Assembly (NCBI GenBank): GCA_025934485.1
Contig: JAICXX010000032.1
Span: 1 to 43,443, forward strand
Reading direction: 5' to 3'
Length of the DNA: 43,443 nucleotides
From: Chitinophagaceae bacterium
GTDB lineage: Bacteria > Bacteroidota > Bacteroidia > Chitinophagales > Chitinophagaceae
The notes beneath the pieces were generated by a model that did not search any database, had not been told where the DNA came from, and saw nothing but the letters and a program-made list of their open reading frames with translations. This document shows, piece by piece, positions 27,632 through 36,771 of the stretch (position 1 is the first letter of the stretch; the number at the start of each line of letters is the position of its first letter). Made by a program: the position numbers and the translations under genes.

Positions 27632-28126
27632 TTAGTGACTACTTTTATTTTTCAAATAGTTCAGATAGTTCTTTTGCTTGATCTTCACTTTCTTCGAAAG
27701 ATCAAATTCATACCAGTACACCCAGGCCATCACCTCCTTCCCGTTCCGCAACCGGATCCTGCTGCGTTTTCGCACGAATTCCGAGGGCCGCCCATCCGTA
27801 TTGATCCCCTCGTACTTATCCAGGACCTTCAACACGCGCTCCACATCGGTTATCAAAAACACATCTCCGATCACCTCATCGCCCGCCGAGCTCCGCACCG
27901 CCCCCGGATACCTGCCGATATCGTACATCGACGCCCCTACCTTCCCCTGCCCCACATAGTGCAGGTCGTCCGAGACCTTGTTCTTGAGCTTCAGGTCATA
28001 GTCCTTGCGCAAGGTTCCATATACGAACAAATAGTCATTCGGCCGTCCATTACGTTCCTTCAATTGTCGGCCGGAACCTCGCTTTTGGCTCCCGACGGTA
28101 TCCGATTTCGTCATGCTCGGTTTCAT
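27632..28126 (-). CDS. Gamma-glutamylcyclotransferase-like (AIG2/GGCT fold) protein
   Basis: A 164-residue protein. After about 30 basic, likely disordered residues comes the GGCT-fold signature [11 protein letters not shown] (34-44), a GRYPGAV loop and [18 protein letters not shown] with the expected catalytic Glu (Glu106). Members cut gamma-glutamyl amines or act in peptide or side-chain cyclisation; the substrate here is unknown. A Lys-rich end ([18 protein letters not shown]) is distinctive. It overlaps the upstream membrane-anchored gene by 4 bases (ATGA) and precedes sdhB by 14 bases, so it is transcribed inside the sdh operon. Confidence 0.85.
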   Translation of the reverse strand: MKPSMTKSDTVGSQKRGSGRQLKERNGRPNDYLFVYGTLRKDYDLKLKNKVSDDLHYVGQGKVGASMYDIGRYPGAVRSSAGDEVIGDVFLITDVERVLKVLDKYEGINTDGRPSEFVRKRSRIRLRNGKEVMAWVYWYEFDLSKKVKIKQKNYLNYLKNKSSH

Positions 28127-28566
28127 AATTGGCTCAACAACGCTTTCAGTTTCTCAAAGCCATACTGGTCGATCCATTCCCGGCAATCCGCATCGGCGCC
28201 GATCTTCTTCAAATAATAATCGAATACATCACATACCTGCTCCCGGCTGAGATGGTTGCGTGCGTATAAGACGCCGATGAATTCGAAGAAGTTCAGAAAA
28301 TCCGTGAACTTCTCTTCATGGGCCTGGCGCAGGGCCGCATCATTCACCACCAGCTGTTCATGCAGCGTCCCATAATCCAGCCAGACCCGCACCTCTTTGT
28401 AGGTCGAACCTTCATAGAATTTCTCAAAGAGCGATTTCAACCATTCGGCTTGTTTCAGCCTCGTCTGGTTCCGGTAGTTGACCACGGCTACGATCACCGC
28501 GACCAGCGCACCGAGCCAGGCGAGCATTTGTCCCAACCATGCTATGATCCCCACTGTATAGGGCAT
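28123..28566 (-). CDS. Small membrane-anchored protein of unknown function in the sdh operon
   Basis: 147 residues. One N-terminal membrane helix (IIAWLGQMLAWLGALVAVIVAVV, about 7-29) is followed by a charged helical cytosolic domain (EWLKSLFEKFYEGSTYKEVR, FTDFLNFFEFIGVLYARNHL). The pattern recalls small DUF4760-like membrane proteins, but this is uncertain. It begins 9 bases after sdhA ends and its stop overlaps the GGCT-like start (ATGA), so the pair is translationally coupled and sits between sdhA and sdhB. A role linked to the dehydrogenase is possible from position alone. Confidence 0.75.
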   Translation of the reverse strand: MPYTVGIIAWLGQMLAWLGALVAVIVAVVNYRNQTRLKQAEWLKSLFEKFYEGSTYKEVRVWLDYGTLHEQLVVNDAALRQAHEEKFTDFLNFFEFIGVLYARNHLSREQVCDVFDYYLKKIGADADCREWIDQYGFEKLKALLSQL

Positions 28567-28575
28567 AAGTCGATT

Positions 28576-30549
28576 TTATTTATAGCTCCGTTGTGTCGGA
28601 TGCACGATCTCGAATTCCAGCGGCTCCTTGTGCAATTCCCAGTTGCTGTCGCCCTTGTACTCCCAGCCGGCAACGAACGAAAAATGTTCGTCATCGCGTT
28701 TGGCCTCCCCATCGGGCGTCTGGCTCTCTTCCCGGAAATGCCCGCCGCAGCTCTCGCGGCGTTGCAATGCATCCTGGCACATCAGCTCACCGAGCTCGAT
28801 GAAATCGGCTACCCTGCCGGCCTTGTCCAGCTCGGGGTTGAATTCGTTGATCTCCCCGGTCACCCGAAGATCGCGCCAGAACTCGGCCTTCAGCGCCCTG
28901 ATCTCCTCGATGGCTTCTTTCAGACCGGCTTCATTCCGGGCCATGCCGCACTTATCCCACATGATCTTGCCGAGTCGTTTATGAAAATTTTCGGGACTCG
29001 TCGACCCATTGATCGATTTCAGCTTGTTGAGCCGTTCGGCGACTGCCTGTTCTGCGGCCGCAAATGCTTCGTGCGTTGTGGGTATGGGTTTGATGCGGAT
29101 CTCGTCGGCCAGGTAATTTCCGATCGTATACGGGATCACAAAGTAGCCGTCGGCCAGCCCCTGCATAAGCGCCGAAGCTCCCAGCCTGTTAGCACCGTGA
29201 TCACTGAAATTCGCCTCGCCAAGCGCATACAGCCCCGGCACGGTCGTCATCAGCTCATAGTCTACCCAAAGCCCGCCCATCGTATAGTGAACGGCCGGAT
29301 AGATGCGCATCGGCGTAGTGTAAGGGTCCTCCCCGGTGATCTTGGCGTACATATCGAAGAGGTTACCGTATTTCTCTTTGACCACGTCGACACCATGGCT
29401 CCGGATATCTTCTTCGGAAGGATTTTCGATCCCATGTTTGCGGCATTCTACGCGACCATACCGGTCGATAGCCGACGCAAAGTCGAGATATACCGCCTGT
29501 TTGGAGGTGCCCACGCCATAGCCGGCGTCGCAACGCTCTTTAGCGGCGCGCGAGGCGACGTCCCGCGGTACGAGATTACCAAAGGCGGGATAGCGCCGCT
29601 CCAGGTAATAGTCACGTTCCTCATGAGGAATCTCATTTGGCTTCCGCGGGTCGTTCTTCTCCTTCGGCACCCAGATGCGGCCGTCATTCCGCAGCGACTC
29701 GGACATCAGCGTCAGCTTGCTCTGATGTTCTCCGGTAACAGGAATACACGTGGGGTGGATCTGCGTATAGCACGGATTGCCGAAATAGGCGCCTTTTCTA
29801 TGCGCTTTCCACGCCGCCGTGACATTGCTGCCCATGGCATTGGTACTAAGATAGAAGACATTGCCATAGCCGCCGCTGCACAACAGCACGGCATGACCGA
29901 AATGACGCTCGAGCTCCCCGGTGATCAGGTTGCGGGCGATGATGCCCCGGGCCTTGCCGTCGATGACGACCACGTCGAGCATTTCGTGCCGCGAGTACAT
30001 CTCTACATTTCCTAGTGCCACTTGTCTTTCCAGGGCCTGGTAGGCACCGATCAAAAGCTGCTGCCCCGTTTGACCGGCAGCATAAAAGGTTCGTTGTACC
30101 TGCACCCCACCGAAACTACGGTTGCTCAGCAGTCCGCCGTATTCCCGTGCAAAAGGCACCCCCTGCGCGACACACTGGTCGATGATACTGGCGCTAACCT
30201 CCGCCAGCCGGTGCACATTGGCCTCCCGGGAGCGGTAGTCGCCGCCTTTTACCGTATCGTAAAACAACCGGAACGTGCTGTCCCCGTCATTTTGATAATT
30301 CTTGGCCGCATTGATGCCCCCCTGCGCCGCAATGCTGTGCGCCCTGCGGGGAGAATCCTGAAAACAAAAGGCCTTCACCTTATAACCCATCTCCCCCAGC
30401 GAAGCGGCTGCCGAAGCGCCGGCGAGTCCGGTTCCGATGATGATTATTTCCAGGCTGCGTTTGTTGGCCGGGTTCACCAGCTTCACATGTCCTTTGTACT
30501 CTTCCCATTTCTTATCCATTGACCCTTCGGGGATGTTTGATCTGAACAT
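28576..30549 (-). CDS. sdhA: Succinate dehydrogenase / fumarate reductase flavoprotein subunit
   Basis: A 657-residue FAD-bearing catalytic subunit that oxidises succinate to fumarate, or the reverse. Motifs: FAD-binding [20 protein letters not shown] (about 36-55), [18 protein letters not shown] with the His that carries FAD in this family, [32 protein letters not shown] and [21 protein letters not shown]. The C-terminal helical domain is complete. The ATG at 30549 is used; an internal ATG at 30519 ([10 protein letters not shown]) is possible. Second gene of the sdh operon, 27 bases after sdhC. Confidence 0.95.
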   Translation of the reverse strand: MFRSNIPEGSMDKKWEEYKGHVKLVNPANKRSLEIIIIGTGLAGASAAASLGEMGYKVKAFCFQDSPRRAHSIAAQGGINAAKNYQNDGDSTFRLFYDTVKGGDYRSREANVHRLAEVSASIIDQCVAQGVPFAREYGGLLSNRSFGGVQVQRTFYAAGQTGQQLLIGAYQALERQVALGNVEMYSRHEMLDVVVIDGKARGIIARNLITGELERHFGHAVLLCSGGYGNVFYLSTNAMGSNVTAAWKAHRKGAYFGNPCYTQIHPTCIPVTGEHQSKLTLMSESLRNDGRIWVPKEKNDPRKPNEIPHEERDYYLERRYPAFGNLVPRDVASRAAKERCDAGYGVGTSKQAVYLDFASAIDRYGRVECRKHGIENPSEEDIRSHGVDVVKEKYGNLFDMYAKITGEDPYTTPMRIYPAVHYTMGGLWVDYELMTTVPGLYALGEANFSDHGANRLGASALMQGLADGYFVIPYTIGNYLADEIRIKPIPTTHEAFAAAEQAVAERLNKLKSINGSTSPENFHKRLGKIMWDKCGMARNEAGLKEAIEEIRALKAEFWRDLRVTGEINEFNPELDKAGRVADFIELGELMCQDALQRRESCGGHFREESQTPDGEAKRDDEHFSFVAGWEYKGDSNWELHKEPLEFEIVHPTQRSYK

Positions 30550-30576
30550 GGTGTATTGTTTGATTGATTATAACTA

Positions 30577-31260
30577 TTATACCCATCCAAAATACATGGA
30601 GATGGGCATCATGGCGAAGGCCACCGGCACGACGATGGCAAAGCCTACCCCGATGCTGTTGAGCATTTTCAGATAACGGCTGTTCGACACCCCCAGCGAG
30701 CGAAACGCACTCTGAAATCCATGCATCAGGTGGTACGCAAGCGCCAGACAGCCTATCAGATACACGATCACCACCCAAAGGCTCGTAAACGTATCCTTCA
30801 TCAGGCTGAACAGATCATGTACGGTTACCCCCGGCGGATAGGTGACCTCGGGCATTTCCAAAAAGCGGGAAGGGATCCAGAACTGTTTGATATGGATCAC
30901 CAGGAACAGCAGTACAAAGGTCCCCAGCCAGCCCATGTAGCGGGAATACCATTTACTGCCCTTGTTACCCATCGGGACACTATACCCGATGGCCCGTTTC
31001 TTACGGTTCTGGTTCTCCAGGATATAGGCCTGGACGATATGTAGTATAAATCCCAGGAAAAGCCCGATCTCCAACACCCGCATGACGACCGTACTTCCCA
31101 GGAAATGCGCGGCCATATTGAACATCTGGCCATCGTCCATCGCCCAGATACAGGCGTTGACGGAGACATGCACCACGAGAAAAAGGATCAGAAAGATACC
31201 GGTGAAGCCCATCACGAATTTTTTGCCTACGGAAGAAGTAAAGAGTTCAGACCATTTCAT
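30577..31260 (-). CDS. sdhC: Succinate dehydrogenase cytochrome b subunit (type B)
   Basis: A 227-residue inner-membrane subunit with five hydrophobic helices, the type B two-haem form that replaces separate SdhC and SdhD. Candidate haem-ligand His residues lie in FLVVHVSVNACIW, GFILHIVQAYILEN, FLVIHIKQFW and LAYHLMHGFQSAF. The ATG at 31260 gives the family start MKWSELFTSSVGKKFVMGF. An in-frame ATG at 31290 (MRPLKDKYEH) lies in a 57-base tandem duplication and is less likely. First gene of the operon; a TAAATTTG box (31440-31447) is about 180 bases upstream. Confidence 0.92.
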   Translation of the reverse strand: MKWSELFTSSVGKKFVMGFTGIFLILFLVVHVSVNACIWAMDDGQMFNMAAHFLGSTVVMRVLEIGLFLGFILHIVQAYILENQNRKKRAIGYSVPMGNKGSKWYSRYMGWLGTFVLLFLVIHIKQFWIPSRFLEMPEVTYPPGVTVHDLFSLMKDTFTSLWVVIVYLIGCLALAYHLMHGFQSAFRSLGVSNSRYLKMLNSIGVGFAIVVPVAFAMMPISMYFGWV

Positions 31261-31372
31261 GTGTTCGTATTTGTCTTTTAATGGACGCATGCCGTTCGCC
31301 TTCGGCTCGGGTCATGAGTAGTAATTTGTCTTTTTTAAAGGTCTCATGCCGTTCGCCTTCGGCTCGGGCCAT
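31247..31372 (-). CDS. Possible overlapping leader ORF made of a tandem repeat
   Basis: An ATG-started frame of 41 codons lies just upstream of sdhC, in another frame, and ends (TGA) 14 bases inside it. It spans both copies of the 57-base repeat; since 57 is 19 codons, the predicted peptide repeats too: MARAEGERH... then MTRAEGERH.... It could be a leader peptide coupling translation to sdhC, or a chance result of the duplication. No homology evidence; low confidence that it is translated. Confidence 0.2.
   Translation of the reverse strand: MARAEGERHETFKKDKLLLMTRAEGERHASIKRQIRTHEMV
31268..31372. repeat. 57-bp tandem duplication in the sdhC leader
   Basis: Two copies with a period of 57 bases. 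An identical 24-base core starts CATGCCGTTCGCCTTCGGCT at 31288 and at 31345, each preceded by ATTTGTCTTTT with small differences (two inserted bases compensated elsewhere). Each core can form a GCC-ttc-GGC hairpin. On the minus strand each copy holds ATG(C/A)GACC/CGTCC TTAAA-like starts, so the unit duplicated the region around a candidate sdhC start. Confidence 0.8.
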
Positions 31373-31439
31373 ATTTGTGCCTTAGGATTATTGAGTATTA
31401 AGCAATAACGGCCGGGATGATACGGGCGTCGTGTCCGCG

Positions 31440-31447
31440 CAAATTTA
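31440..31447 (-). promoter_or_regulatory. Candidate promoter -7 box of the sdh operon
   Basis: The minus strand reads TAAATTTG, a perfect TAnnTTTG, with TTTG 16 nt upstream (31464-31467), slightly short spacing. It predicts an sdh leader of about 170 bases that includes the tandem duplication. Confidence 0.45.
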
Positions 31448-31550
31448 GTACAGGAATGGTTGCCAAACACTTTTCATTTACTTTTTTTAGCTGCCGGGGG
31501 ACGGGACGGCCGGAAATCCCCGTTGTTTAGTATCTTAGCCGCCAATTTGC

Positions 31551-32492
31551 ATGAGACAATCCATGAGTAAAGAAGCCAAAATGAAGAATGACGACGATTT
31601 CGAAGCGAATCTGGCCGGAGACGATGGGCAAAGTGAAGAAAGTAAGAGTGGCTGGTTCCGCCGCATAAAAAAAGGTATCCTGACCAGCACGGCAGAAAAA
31701 AAGGAGACACCGGAAGGACTCTGGACGAAATGCCCCAACTGTAACTATATCTGTACCGTAACCGAATTGCGGGAGAACATCTTTGTTTGCCCCAAGTGCA
31801 GCCATCACCACCGCATCGGCAGCACCGAATACTTCGAGATCCTCTATAACGATAATCAATACGAAGTCCTTTTCGAGAACATCCGCGCCAAGGATTTCCT
31901 CCATTTTACCGATCTCAAGTCCTACCAGCGCCGCCTGGAAGAGACCTGGGCGAAAACAGACATCACCGATTCCATCCGCATCGCCGCCGGCGATATCAAG
32001 GAACATCATGTGGTCATCGGCTGCATGGATTTCGATTTCATCGGTGGTTCGCTGGGCAGTGTCATGGGTGAACGCATCTCCCGCGCCGTGGACTACTGTC
32101 TCGAGCACCGGGCGCCGCTGATCATCATCTGCAAATCCGGTGGAGCCCGAATGATGGAAAGCGCCTTCTCCCTGATGCAGATGGCCAAGGTATCGGGCAA
32201 ACTATCACAACTCACCGACGCCAAACTACCCTTTATCTCGCTGCTCACCGATCCCTCCTTTGGCGGTATCTCGGCCTCCTTCGGCATGCTGGGCGATCTC
32301 AACATCGCCGAACCCGGCGCTCTCATCGGTTTCGCCGGACCCCGCGTGATCAAAGAGACCATCAAAAAAGACCTCCCCGAAGGCTTCCAACGCAGCGAAT
32401 TCCTCCTGGAACACGGCTTCCTGGATTTTATCGTGAACCGTAAAGAGCTCAAGGAGCGGCTCGCGACCCTGTTCACCCTTTTCAAGGGATAG
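31551..32492 (+). CDS. accD: Acetyl-CoA carboxylase carboxyltransferase subunit beta
   Basis: A 313-residue subunit that, with AccA, moves the carboxyl group from biotin to acetyl-CoA to form malonyl-CoA in fatty acid synthesis. The N-terminal zinc ribbon has Cys61, Cys64, Cys80 and Cys83 (TKCPNCNYIC, FVCPKCSHHH). The crotonase-fold domain follows with GGSLGSVMGERISRAVDYCL, CKSGGARMMESAFSLMQMAK and FGMLGDLNIAEPGALIGFAG. The N-terminal 50 residues are charged and variable; starts at 31551, 31563 or 31581 are all possible. It is 3 bases upstream of smpB, hence one operon. Confidence 0.95.
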   Translation: MRQSMSKEAKMKNDDDFEANLAGDDGQSEESKSGWFRRIKKGILTSTAEKKETPEGLWTKCPNCNYICTVTELRENIFVCPKCSHHHRIGSTEYFEILYNDNQYEVLFENIRAKDFLHFTDLKSYQRRLEETWAKTDITDSIRIAAGDIKEHHVVIGCMDFDFIGGSLGSVMGERISRAVDYCLEHRAPLIIICKSGGARMMESAFSLMQMAKVSGKLSQLTDAKLPFISLLTDPSFGGISASFGMLGDLNIAEPGALIGFAGPRVIKETIKKDLPEGFQRSEFLLEHGFLDFIVNRKELKERLATLFTLFKG

Positions 32493-32495
32493 CCT

Positions 32496-32945
32496 ATGCC
32501 CAGCAGCGAGATTAAGAACAGGAGCGCCTACCACGACTATTTCATCGAAGACAAATACGATGCAGGGATGGTCCTGGCCGGTACCGAAGTGAAATCCATC
32601 CGCGACGGAAAAGTGAACTTCGTGGACAGCTTTTGCGTTTTCTTCAAGGGCGAACTGTGGATCAGGAACATGCACATCGCCGAATACCGCTTTGGTACCA
32701 CGAATAACCATATAGCGGTGCACGACCGGAAACTTCTCCTGACCAAACACGAATTGCGAAAGCTCGAGAACAAGATCAAGGAAAAAGGCTATAGCATCAT
32801 TCCCCTCCGCATCTTCTTCAACGAAAAAGGCTACGCCAAGCTGGAGATCGGCCTCGGCAAAGGGAAGAAACAATACGACAAACGGGAATCGATCAAAGAA
32901 CGCGATACCGCCAAAGAGATCAAACGCCACCTGAATCGGTATTGA
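32496..32945 (+). CDS. smpB: SsrA-binding protein SmpB
   Basis: A 149-residue RNA-binding protein that delivers tmRNA to stalled ribosomes for trans-translation. Family segments are clear: [40 protein letters not shown] (21-residue core typical of SmpB), the [19 protein letters not shown] helix, and the C-terminal tail [17 protein letters not shown] that enters the decoding channel. Length is normal. No tmRNA gene is seen in the window. It is coupled to accD, with 3 bases between stop and start. Confidence 0.96.
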   Translation: MPSSEIKNRSAYHDYFIEDKYDAGMVLAGTEVKSIRDGKVNFVDSFCVFFKGELWIRNMHIAEYRFGTTNNHIAVHDRKLLLTKHELRKLENKIKEKGYSIIPLRIFFNEKGYAKLEIGLGKGKKQYDKRESIKERDTAKEIKRHLNRY

Positions 32946-33058
32946 GCACCCCTAACACGCTACTGTACAATTAAATTCGCATCACGCGCGTTTTACATGC
33001 GAGCTTTCGGCCCGTTTGGTAAAAATGGCATGAAAATTTCATCCGTTATACGAACCTA

Positions 33059-34102
33059 ATGACGAAATTAATCTATATTTTTCTCCTCTTCGCCGCAGTG
33101 GATCAAACCCACGCCCAAACAGTCACCGGCTCCTGGTATGGCCATGCCGACGTGGCTGTCCCCGGCATGCACAACAACTATCTCACGGAACTGGTCATCA
33201 AACAAAAAGGGACCCATGTCGAGGGCATCTTCGGCTACTATTTCCGCGATAAATACCAGAGCTATTTCATCCACGGCCATTACGACCCCGCGACCCACCA
33301 GATCACCATCCTCAACATCCCGGTGATCTTCTATGGCTCCATATCCACCGAGAACAGCGTGGACTGCATCACCAATTTCCGGGGTACAGTCGTTCGCAAC
33401 AAAATGGGCAGCACCGTCAAAGGCACCTTCTACCACGACGAGAAATACAAATACACCTGCCCGGATATAAAAGTGAGTTATGAGCTGGATAAGTCTGACA
33501 ATCATACAGATAGCGTCATCGCTGCCGGCCCGGCCATCGCCACCATCTGGAAACCAAAGGATGAAGACTATGTGGCCGATGCCACCAAGCCCACCGGTGT
33601 CAACACCACGATCGCCTCGGTCGGCAGCCCCGCTTCCGCCACCTCCGGCGTCAGCGCCATGGTAGCCCCGGATAGCGTCACCACCGCGCTTACCGTAACG
33701 CCCTCGGCAACGGCCGAAGACGCCAAAAAGCTCGAAGAATCGTTCAATAGCCGGAAATCCACCGGCCACCGTGTTTACGAGGTGGAATCGGACAGTGTCC
33801 GGTTGAGCTTCTATGATAATGGAGAGATCGACGGCGACAGCATCAGCGTATTCGTCAACAACAATCTCATTCTTTCTCACCAGGGCCTCGCCGCCAAGGC
33901 CTTCAACCTGTACTTGCATCTCGACAGCACCCGCGACATCAACGAGATCTCGATGTTCGCCGAAAATCTCGGCCGCATCCCCCCCAATACGGCCCTCATG
34001 GTCCTCACCGACGGGAAGAACCGCTACGAGGTCTTCATGAGCAGCAGCCTCACGGAGAATGCTACCATCGAAGTCAAACGCAAGAAACCCACACCGCAAT
34101 AG
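33059..34102 (+). CDS. Exported two-domain protein of unknown function
   Basis: 347 residues with a signal peptide (MTKLIYIFLLFAAVDQTHAQ). The N-terminal domain (about 22-145) is beta-rich, with TGSWYGHADVAV and GTFYHDEKYKYTCPDIKVSY, and contains two Cys. A linker rich in Ala, Ser, Thr and Val (about 180-225) joins a C-terminal beta-sandwich-like domain (about 240-345) with YEVESDSVRLSFYDNGEIDG and FNLYLHLDSTRDINEISMFA. The C-terminal domain resembles one common in secreted Chitinophagaceae proteins; I cannot name it. The 113-base gap upstream has the dyad ATGAAA-a-TTTCAT about 25 bases before the start but no good promoter match. Confidence 0.78.
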   Translation: MTKLIYIFLLFAAVDQTHAQTVTGSWYGHADVAVPGMHNNYLTELVIKQKGTHVEGIFGYYFRDKYQSYFIHGHYDPATHQITILNIPVIFYGSISTENSVDCITNFRGTVVRNKMGSTVKGTFYHDEKYKYTCPDIKVSYELDKSDNHTDSVIAAGPAIATIWKPKDEDYVADATKPTGVNTTIASVGSPASATSGVSAMVAPDSVTTALTVTPSATAEDAKKLEESFNSRKSTGHRVYEVESDSVRLSFYDNGEIDGDSISVFVNNNLILSHQGLAAKAFNLYLHLDSTRDINEISMFAENLGRIPPNTALMVLTDGKNRYEVFMSSSLTENATIEVKRKKPTPQ

Positions 34103-34120
34103 CCGACTCAGACAAAAAAA

Positions 34121-34136
34121 CCGGGTGCAAACCCGG
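34121..34136 (-). terminator. Terminator after parC
   Basis: CCGGGT-gcaa-ACCCGG on the plus strand. Read on the minus strand the stem is followed by TTTTTTT, a classic intrinsic terminator for parC (stop at 34148). It also lies 18 bases after the convergent gene ending at 34102. Confidence 0.85.
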
Positions 34137-34147
34137 CCTCATAAGTT

Positions 34148-36670
34148 TTAGAACAATTCCTGCTGCGGCGGCTTCTCCTTCGCCTCCTCCTTGTGCGCCC
34201 ACTCGAACTCGACGCTCTTGGAGAAATCGAACAGTTTGCTGCCGACGGCCCTCCACCCCATTACCTCTACAAAACCCGCGATCTTGATCTTCTGGGTCTT
34301 GGCCTGCGCACCACGGCCGCTCTTGATCAGCACTATGGGCTCCGGCGCCAGGGTCACCAACTCCAGTTTGTTCCCGTCGCCCTCCTTGATGAACGAGAAT
34401 TTATTCCTGAGCGTCGTCGTCTCGATCTTGAACCGCTTCACATTATACTGAAGCTTCTCGTTGTCGAGATAGATGGCAGTGATGATCCGCTCCGGATCGA
34501 ATTTGCGCATCTCGAGGACCTTCTCCGCATCGAACCGCTGCGCAAGCTCGGTATCGGTGATCTCATAATTGCCGTCGTTGTAGATCACCAGCAGCCGCTC
34601 GTCACCTTCGAAAGTGCTGATGTATTCACCCTTGCCATCTTCATTCAGCCTGCCGAACTGCGGATCGAACCAGATCTTCCGGCCGCTCAGCGTGGCCTTG
34701 CCGGCCTCTTTGAACTTCACCGTCCGGATGGGGTATTTGGTTACCTGGTTTCCCAGCGAGCTTCTATTTTTGATTTCTAATTCCTCAAAATAAAAGTCGA
34801 ATTCTTTATGCCTTGCCGTGGAACTGGGGCTTAGCACTACCCGCACCACCTCCGCCTCCCCGTTAGGGTTGGCGCTGAAGTAATGGACCTTGCTCTTCGG
34901 ATCGTCCTTGGCGAGATCGTATTCCTTGTCCCGGGTGACGCCGGTAACATTGAACCGCTTGGCATAGCTGACCCCGCTCTTGCCATCCACATAGATCATA
35001 TTGTACGTCGTCCGCTCGTCGTTCTTCCGGAAAACCGCAACATACAAAATATCCTTACCTATAAAGGTCTTATCGGCAACTTTGACGACCTTCATCTTAC
35101 CCCCTTTCGTAAAGGCGATGATGTCGTCGAGATCGGAACAATCCGTCACGAATTCATCCTTCTTCAAACCCGTCCCGATAAACCCTTCGGCCCGGTTGAC
35201 ATAGAGCTTGGCATTCGCAATCGCCACCTGCTGCGCCTGGATCGCCTCGAACAGCTTGATCTCGGTCTTCCGCTCCCTGCCCTTGCCATATTTCTTCAAC
35301 AGATTCTCATAGTATGCTACCGTGAAATCGACGAGGTTGTTCAGATCATGCCGCACCTGCTTCATCTCGGCCTCCAGCCCTTTGATCTGGGCATTGAGTT
35401 CGTCTATGTCCAGCTTATAAATGCGACGCACGGGTTTCTCCGTCAGTTTCACGATATCCTCGCGCGTGATATCCCGTTTCAGCTGCTTCCTGTACGGCTC
35501 GAAGGCCTTGCCGATCGCCATGAGCACCTTCTCCCAGGTCTCGTGTTTCTTCTCCAGCTCCTTATAGATCTTTTCCTCGAAGAAGATCTTTTCCAGCGAG
35601 GTATAATGCCATTTTTCCTGTAGCTCGGCCAGCTTGATCTCGAGTTCGCGTTTCAGCAGCTCCTTGGTATGATCCACCGACAGCTGCAGCAATTCCCGGA
35701 CACCGAGGAACTGGGGTTTCTTGTCTACGATCACACAGGCATTGGGCGAGATGCTCACCTCACAATCCGTGAACGCATAGAGCGCGTCGATGGTGATATC
35801 CGGTGAGATACCCGGGGCCAGATCGACCTGGATCTCCACATTCGCAGCCGTGTTGTCGGTGACCTTCCGCACCTTGATCTTGCCCTGGTCATTGGCCTTG
35901 AGGATCGAATCGATGAGCCCCGAGGTCGTGACGCCATAAGGGACGTCCTTGATCAACAGCGTTTTCTTATCCAGCTCTTCGATATGCGCACGGACACGGA
36001 CCTTCCCGCCGCGCTTGCCGTCATTATAGTTGGTAGCATCGACCATTCCCGCCTGCAGGAAATCGGGGACGAGGTCGAACTTCTTGTTCTTGAGATATTT
36101 CATCGCCGCATCGCACAGCTCGCAGAAATTGTGCGGCAGGATCTTGGTAGCAAGACCGACGGCGATCCCATCCGCGCCCTGCGCCAGCAGCAACGGGAAT
36201 TTCATCGGCAACGTCACCGGTTCGTTCTTCCGGCCGTCGTAGCTCAGCTGCCACTCCGTGGTCTTGGCGTTGAAGGCCACTTCCAGGGCAAATTTGCTGA
36301 GCCGCGCCTCGATATACCGCGCGGCGGCAGCGTCATCGCCGGTGCGGACATCACCCCAGTTACCCTGGGTCTCGATCAGCAGGTCCTTTTGTCCCATATT
36401 TACCAGGGCCTCGCCGATGCTGGCGTCGCCGTGGGGATGGTATTGCATGGACTGCCCGATAATATTCGCCACCTTGTTGAACCGGCCGTCATCCATTTCC
36501 TTCATCGCATGCAGGATGCGCCGCTGCACCGGTTTCAATCCATCCTCTACCGCCGGCACCGCCCGCTCCAGGATCACATAGGAGGCGTAATCCAGGAACC
36601 AATGCCGGTATTGACCCGTGACTCCACTCTCGTTCTCGTGAAAATCATCTGCTATTTTAGTTTTCGCCAT
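34148..36670 (-). CDS. parC: DNA topoisomerase IV subunit A
   Basis: An 840-residue DNA-cutting subunit of a type IIA topoisomerase that separates linked daughter chromosomes. The N-terminal winged-helix region has GLKPVQRRILHAM and YHPHGDASIGEAL (78-90); the catalytic Tyr119 is in AAAARYIEARL. Helical coiled coil and exit-gate parts follow (to about 480), then a C-terminal beta-pinwheel domain lacking an obvious GyrA box. Position 83, usually Ser in GyrA, is Ala here; I believe this is common in Bacteroidota ParC. Pairing with a short ParE in one operon argues for topoisomerase IV rather than gyrase. Hairpin element C lies just upstream. Confidence 0.93.
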   Translation of the reverse strand: MAKTKIADDFHENESGVTGQYRHWFLDYASYVILERAVPAVEDGLKPVQRRILHAMKEMDDGRFNKVANIIGQSMQYHPHGDASIGEALVNMGQKDLLIETQGNWGDVRTGDDAAAARYIEARLSKFALEVAFNAKTTEWQLSYDGRKNEPVTLPMKFPLLLAQGADGIAVGLATKILPHNFCELCDAAMKYLKNKKFDLVPDFLQAGMVDATNYNDGKRGGKVRVRAHIEELDKKTLLIKDVPYGVTTSGLIDSILKANDQGKIKVRKVTDNTAANVEIQVDLAPGISPDITIDALYAFTDCEVSISPNACVIVDKKPQFLGVRELLQLSVDHTKELLKRELEIKLAELQEKWHYTSLEKIFFEEKIYKELEKKHETWEKVLMAIGKAFEPYRKQLKRDITREDIVKLTEKPVRRIYKLDIDELNAQIKGLEAEMKQVRHDLNNLVDFTVAYYENLLKKYGKGRERKTEIKLFEAIQAQQVAIANAKLYVNRAEGFIGTGLKKDEFVTDCSDLDDIIAFTKGGKMKVVKVADKTFIGKDILYVAVFRKNDERTTYNMIYVDGKSGVSYAKRFNVTGVTRDKEYDLAKDDPKSKVHYFSANPNGEAEVVRVVLSPSSTARHKEFDFYFEELEIKNRSSLGNQVTKYPIRTVKFKEAGKATLSGRKIWFDPQFGRLNEDGKGEYISTFEGDERLLVIYNDGNYEITDTELAQRFDAEKVLEMRKFDPERIITAIYLDNEKLQYNVKRFKIETTTLRNKFSFIKEGDGNKLELVTLAPEPIVLIKSGRGAQAKTQKIKIAGFVEVMGWRAVGSKLFDFSKSVEFEWAHKEEAKEKPPQQELF

Positions 36671-36682
36671 AGTATATTATTT

Positions 36683-36770
36683 AAAGACGCGGTAGCGTCT
36701 TTGTCCGAAGGACAGACATTAGATTTTTGTCGGGAATGCGCTATTTTTCCTGGTGCGCATTCCCGGCACA
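36683..36770 (-). repeat. Dispersed hairpin element, copy C
   Basis: The short hairpin AAAGACGC-GGTA-GCGTCTTT (36683-36702) lies nearest parC, then TGTCC-gaa-GGACA, the core CAGACATTAG, and a 13-bp stem GTCGGGAATGCGC (36729-36741) against GCGCATTCCCGGC (36755-36767) with one G-T pair. The element ends at the stop codon of the VOC gene. It is reversed relative to copies A, B and D. Confidence 0.8.
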
Positions 36771-36771
36771 T

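Noticed and set aside
27632..28566. The two small genes inside the sdh operon as a toxin-antitoxin or defence pair
   Set aside because: ATGA coupling is suggestive, but neither protein shows a toxin, antitoxin or defence motif, and no mobile-element signs surround them.
28318..30015. A long plus-strand open frame (565 codons) opposite sdhA
   Set aside because: It runs antisense to a complete sdhA with all motifs; the translation has no family signal and is rich in residues expected from reading GC-rich genes backwards.
31268..31372. Tandem repeat considered as a CRISPR array remnant
   Set aside because: Only two copies, the units differ along their length, there is no spacer structure and there are no cas genes.
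33068..34099. A 343-codon minus-strand frame opposite the secreted protein gene
   Set aside because: It has no motif or signal peptide, and the plus strand has a convincing signal peptide and domain pattern.
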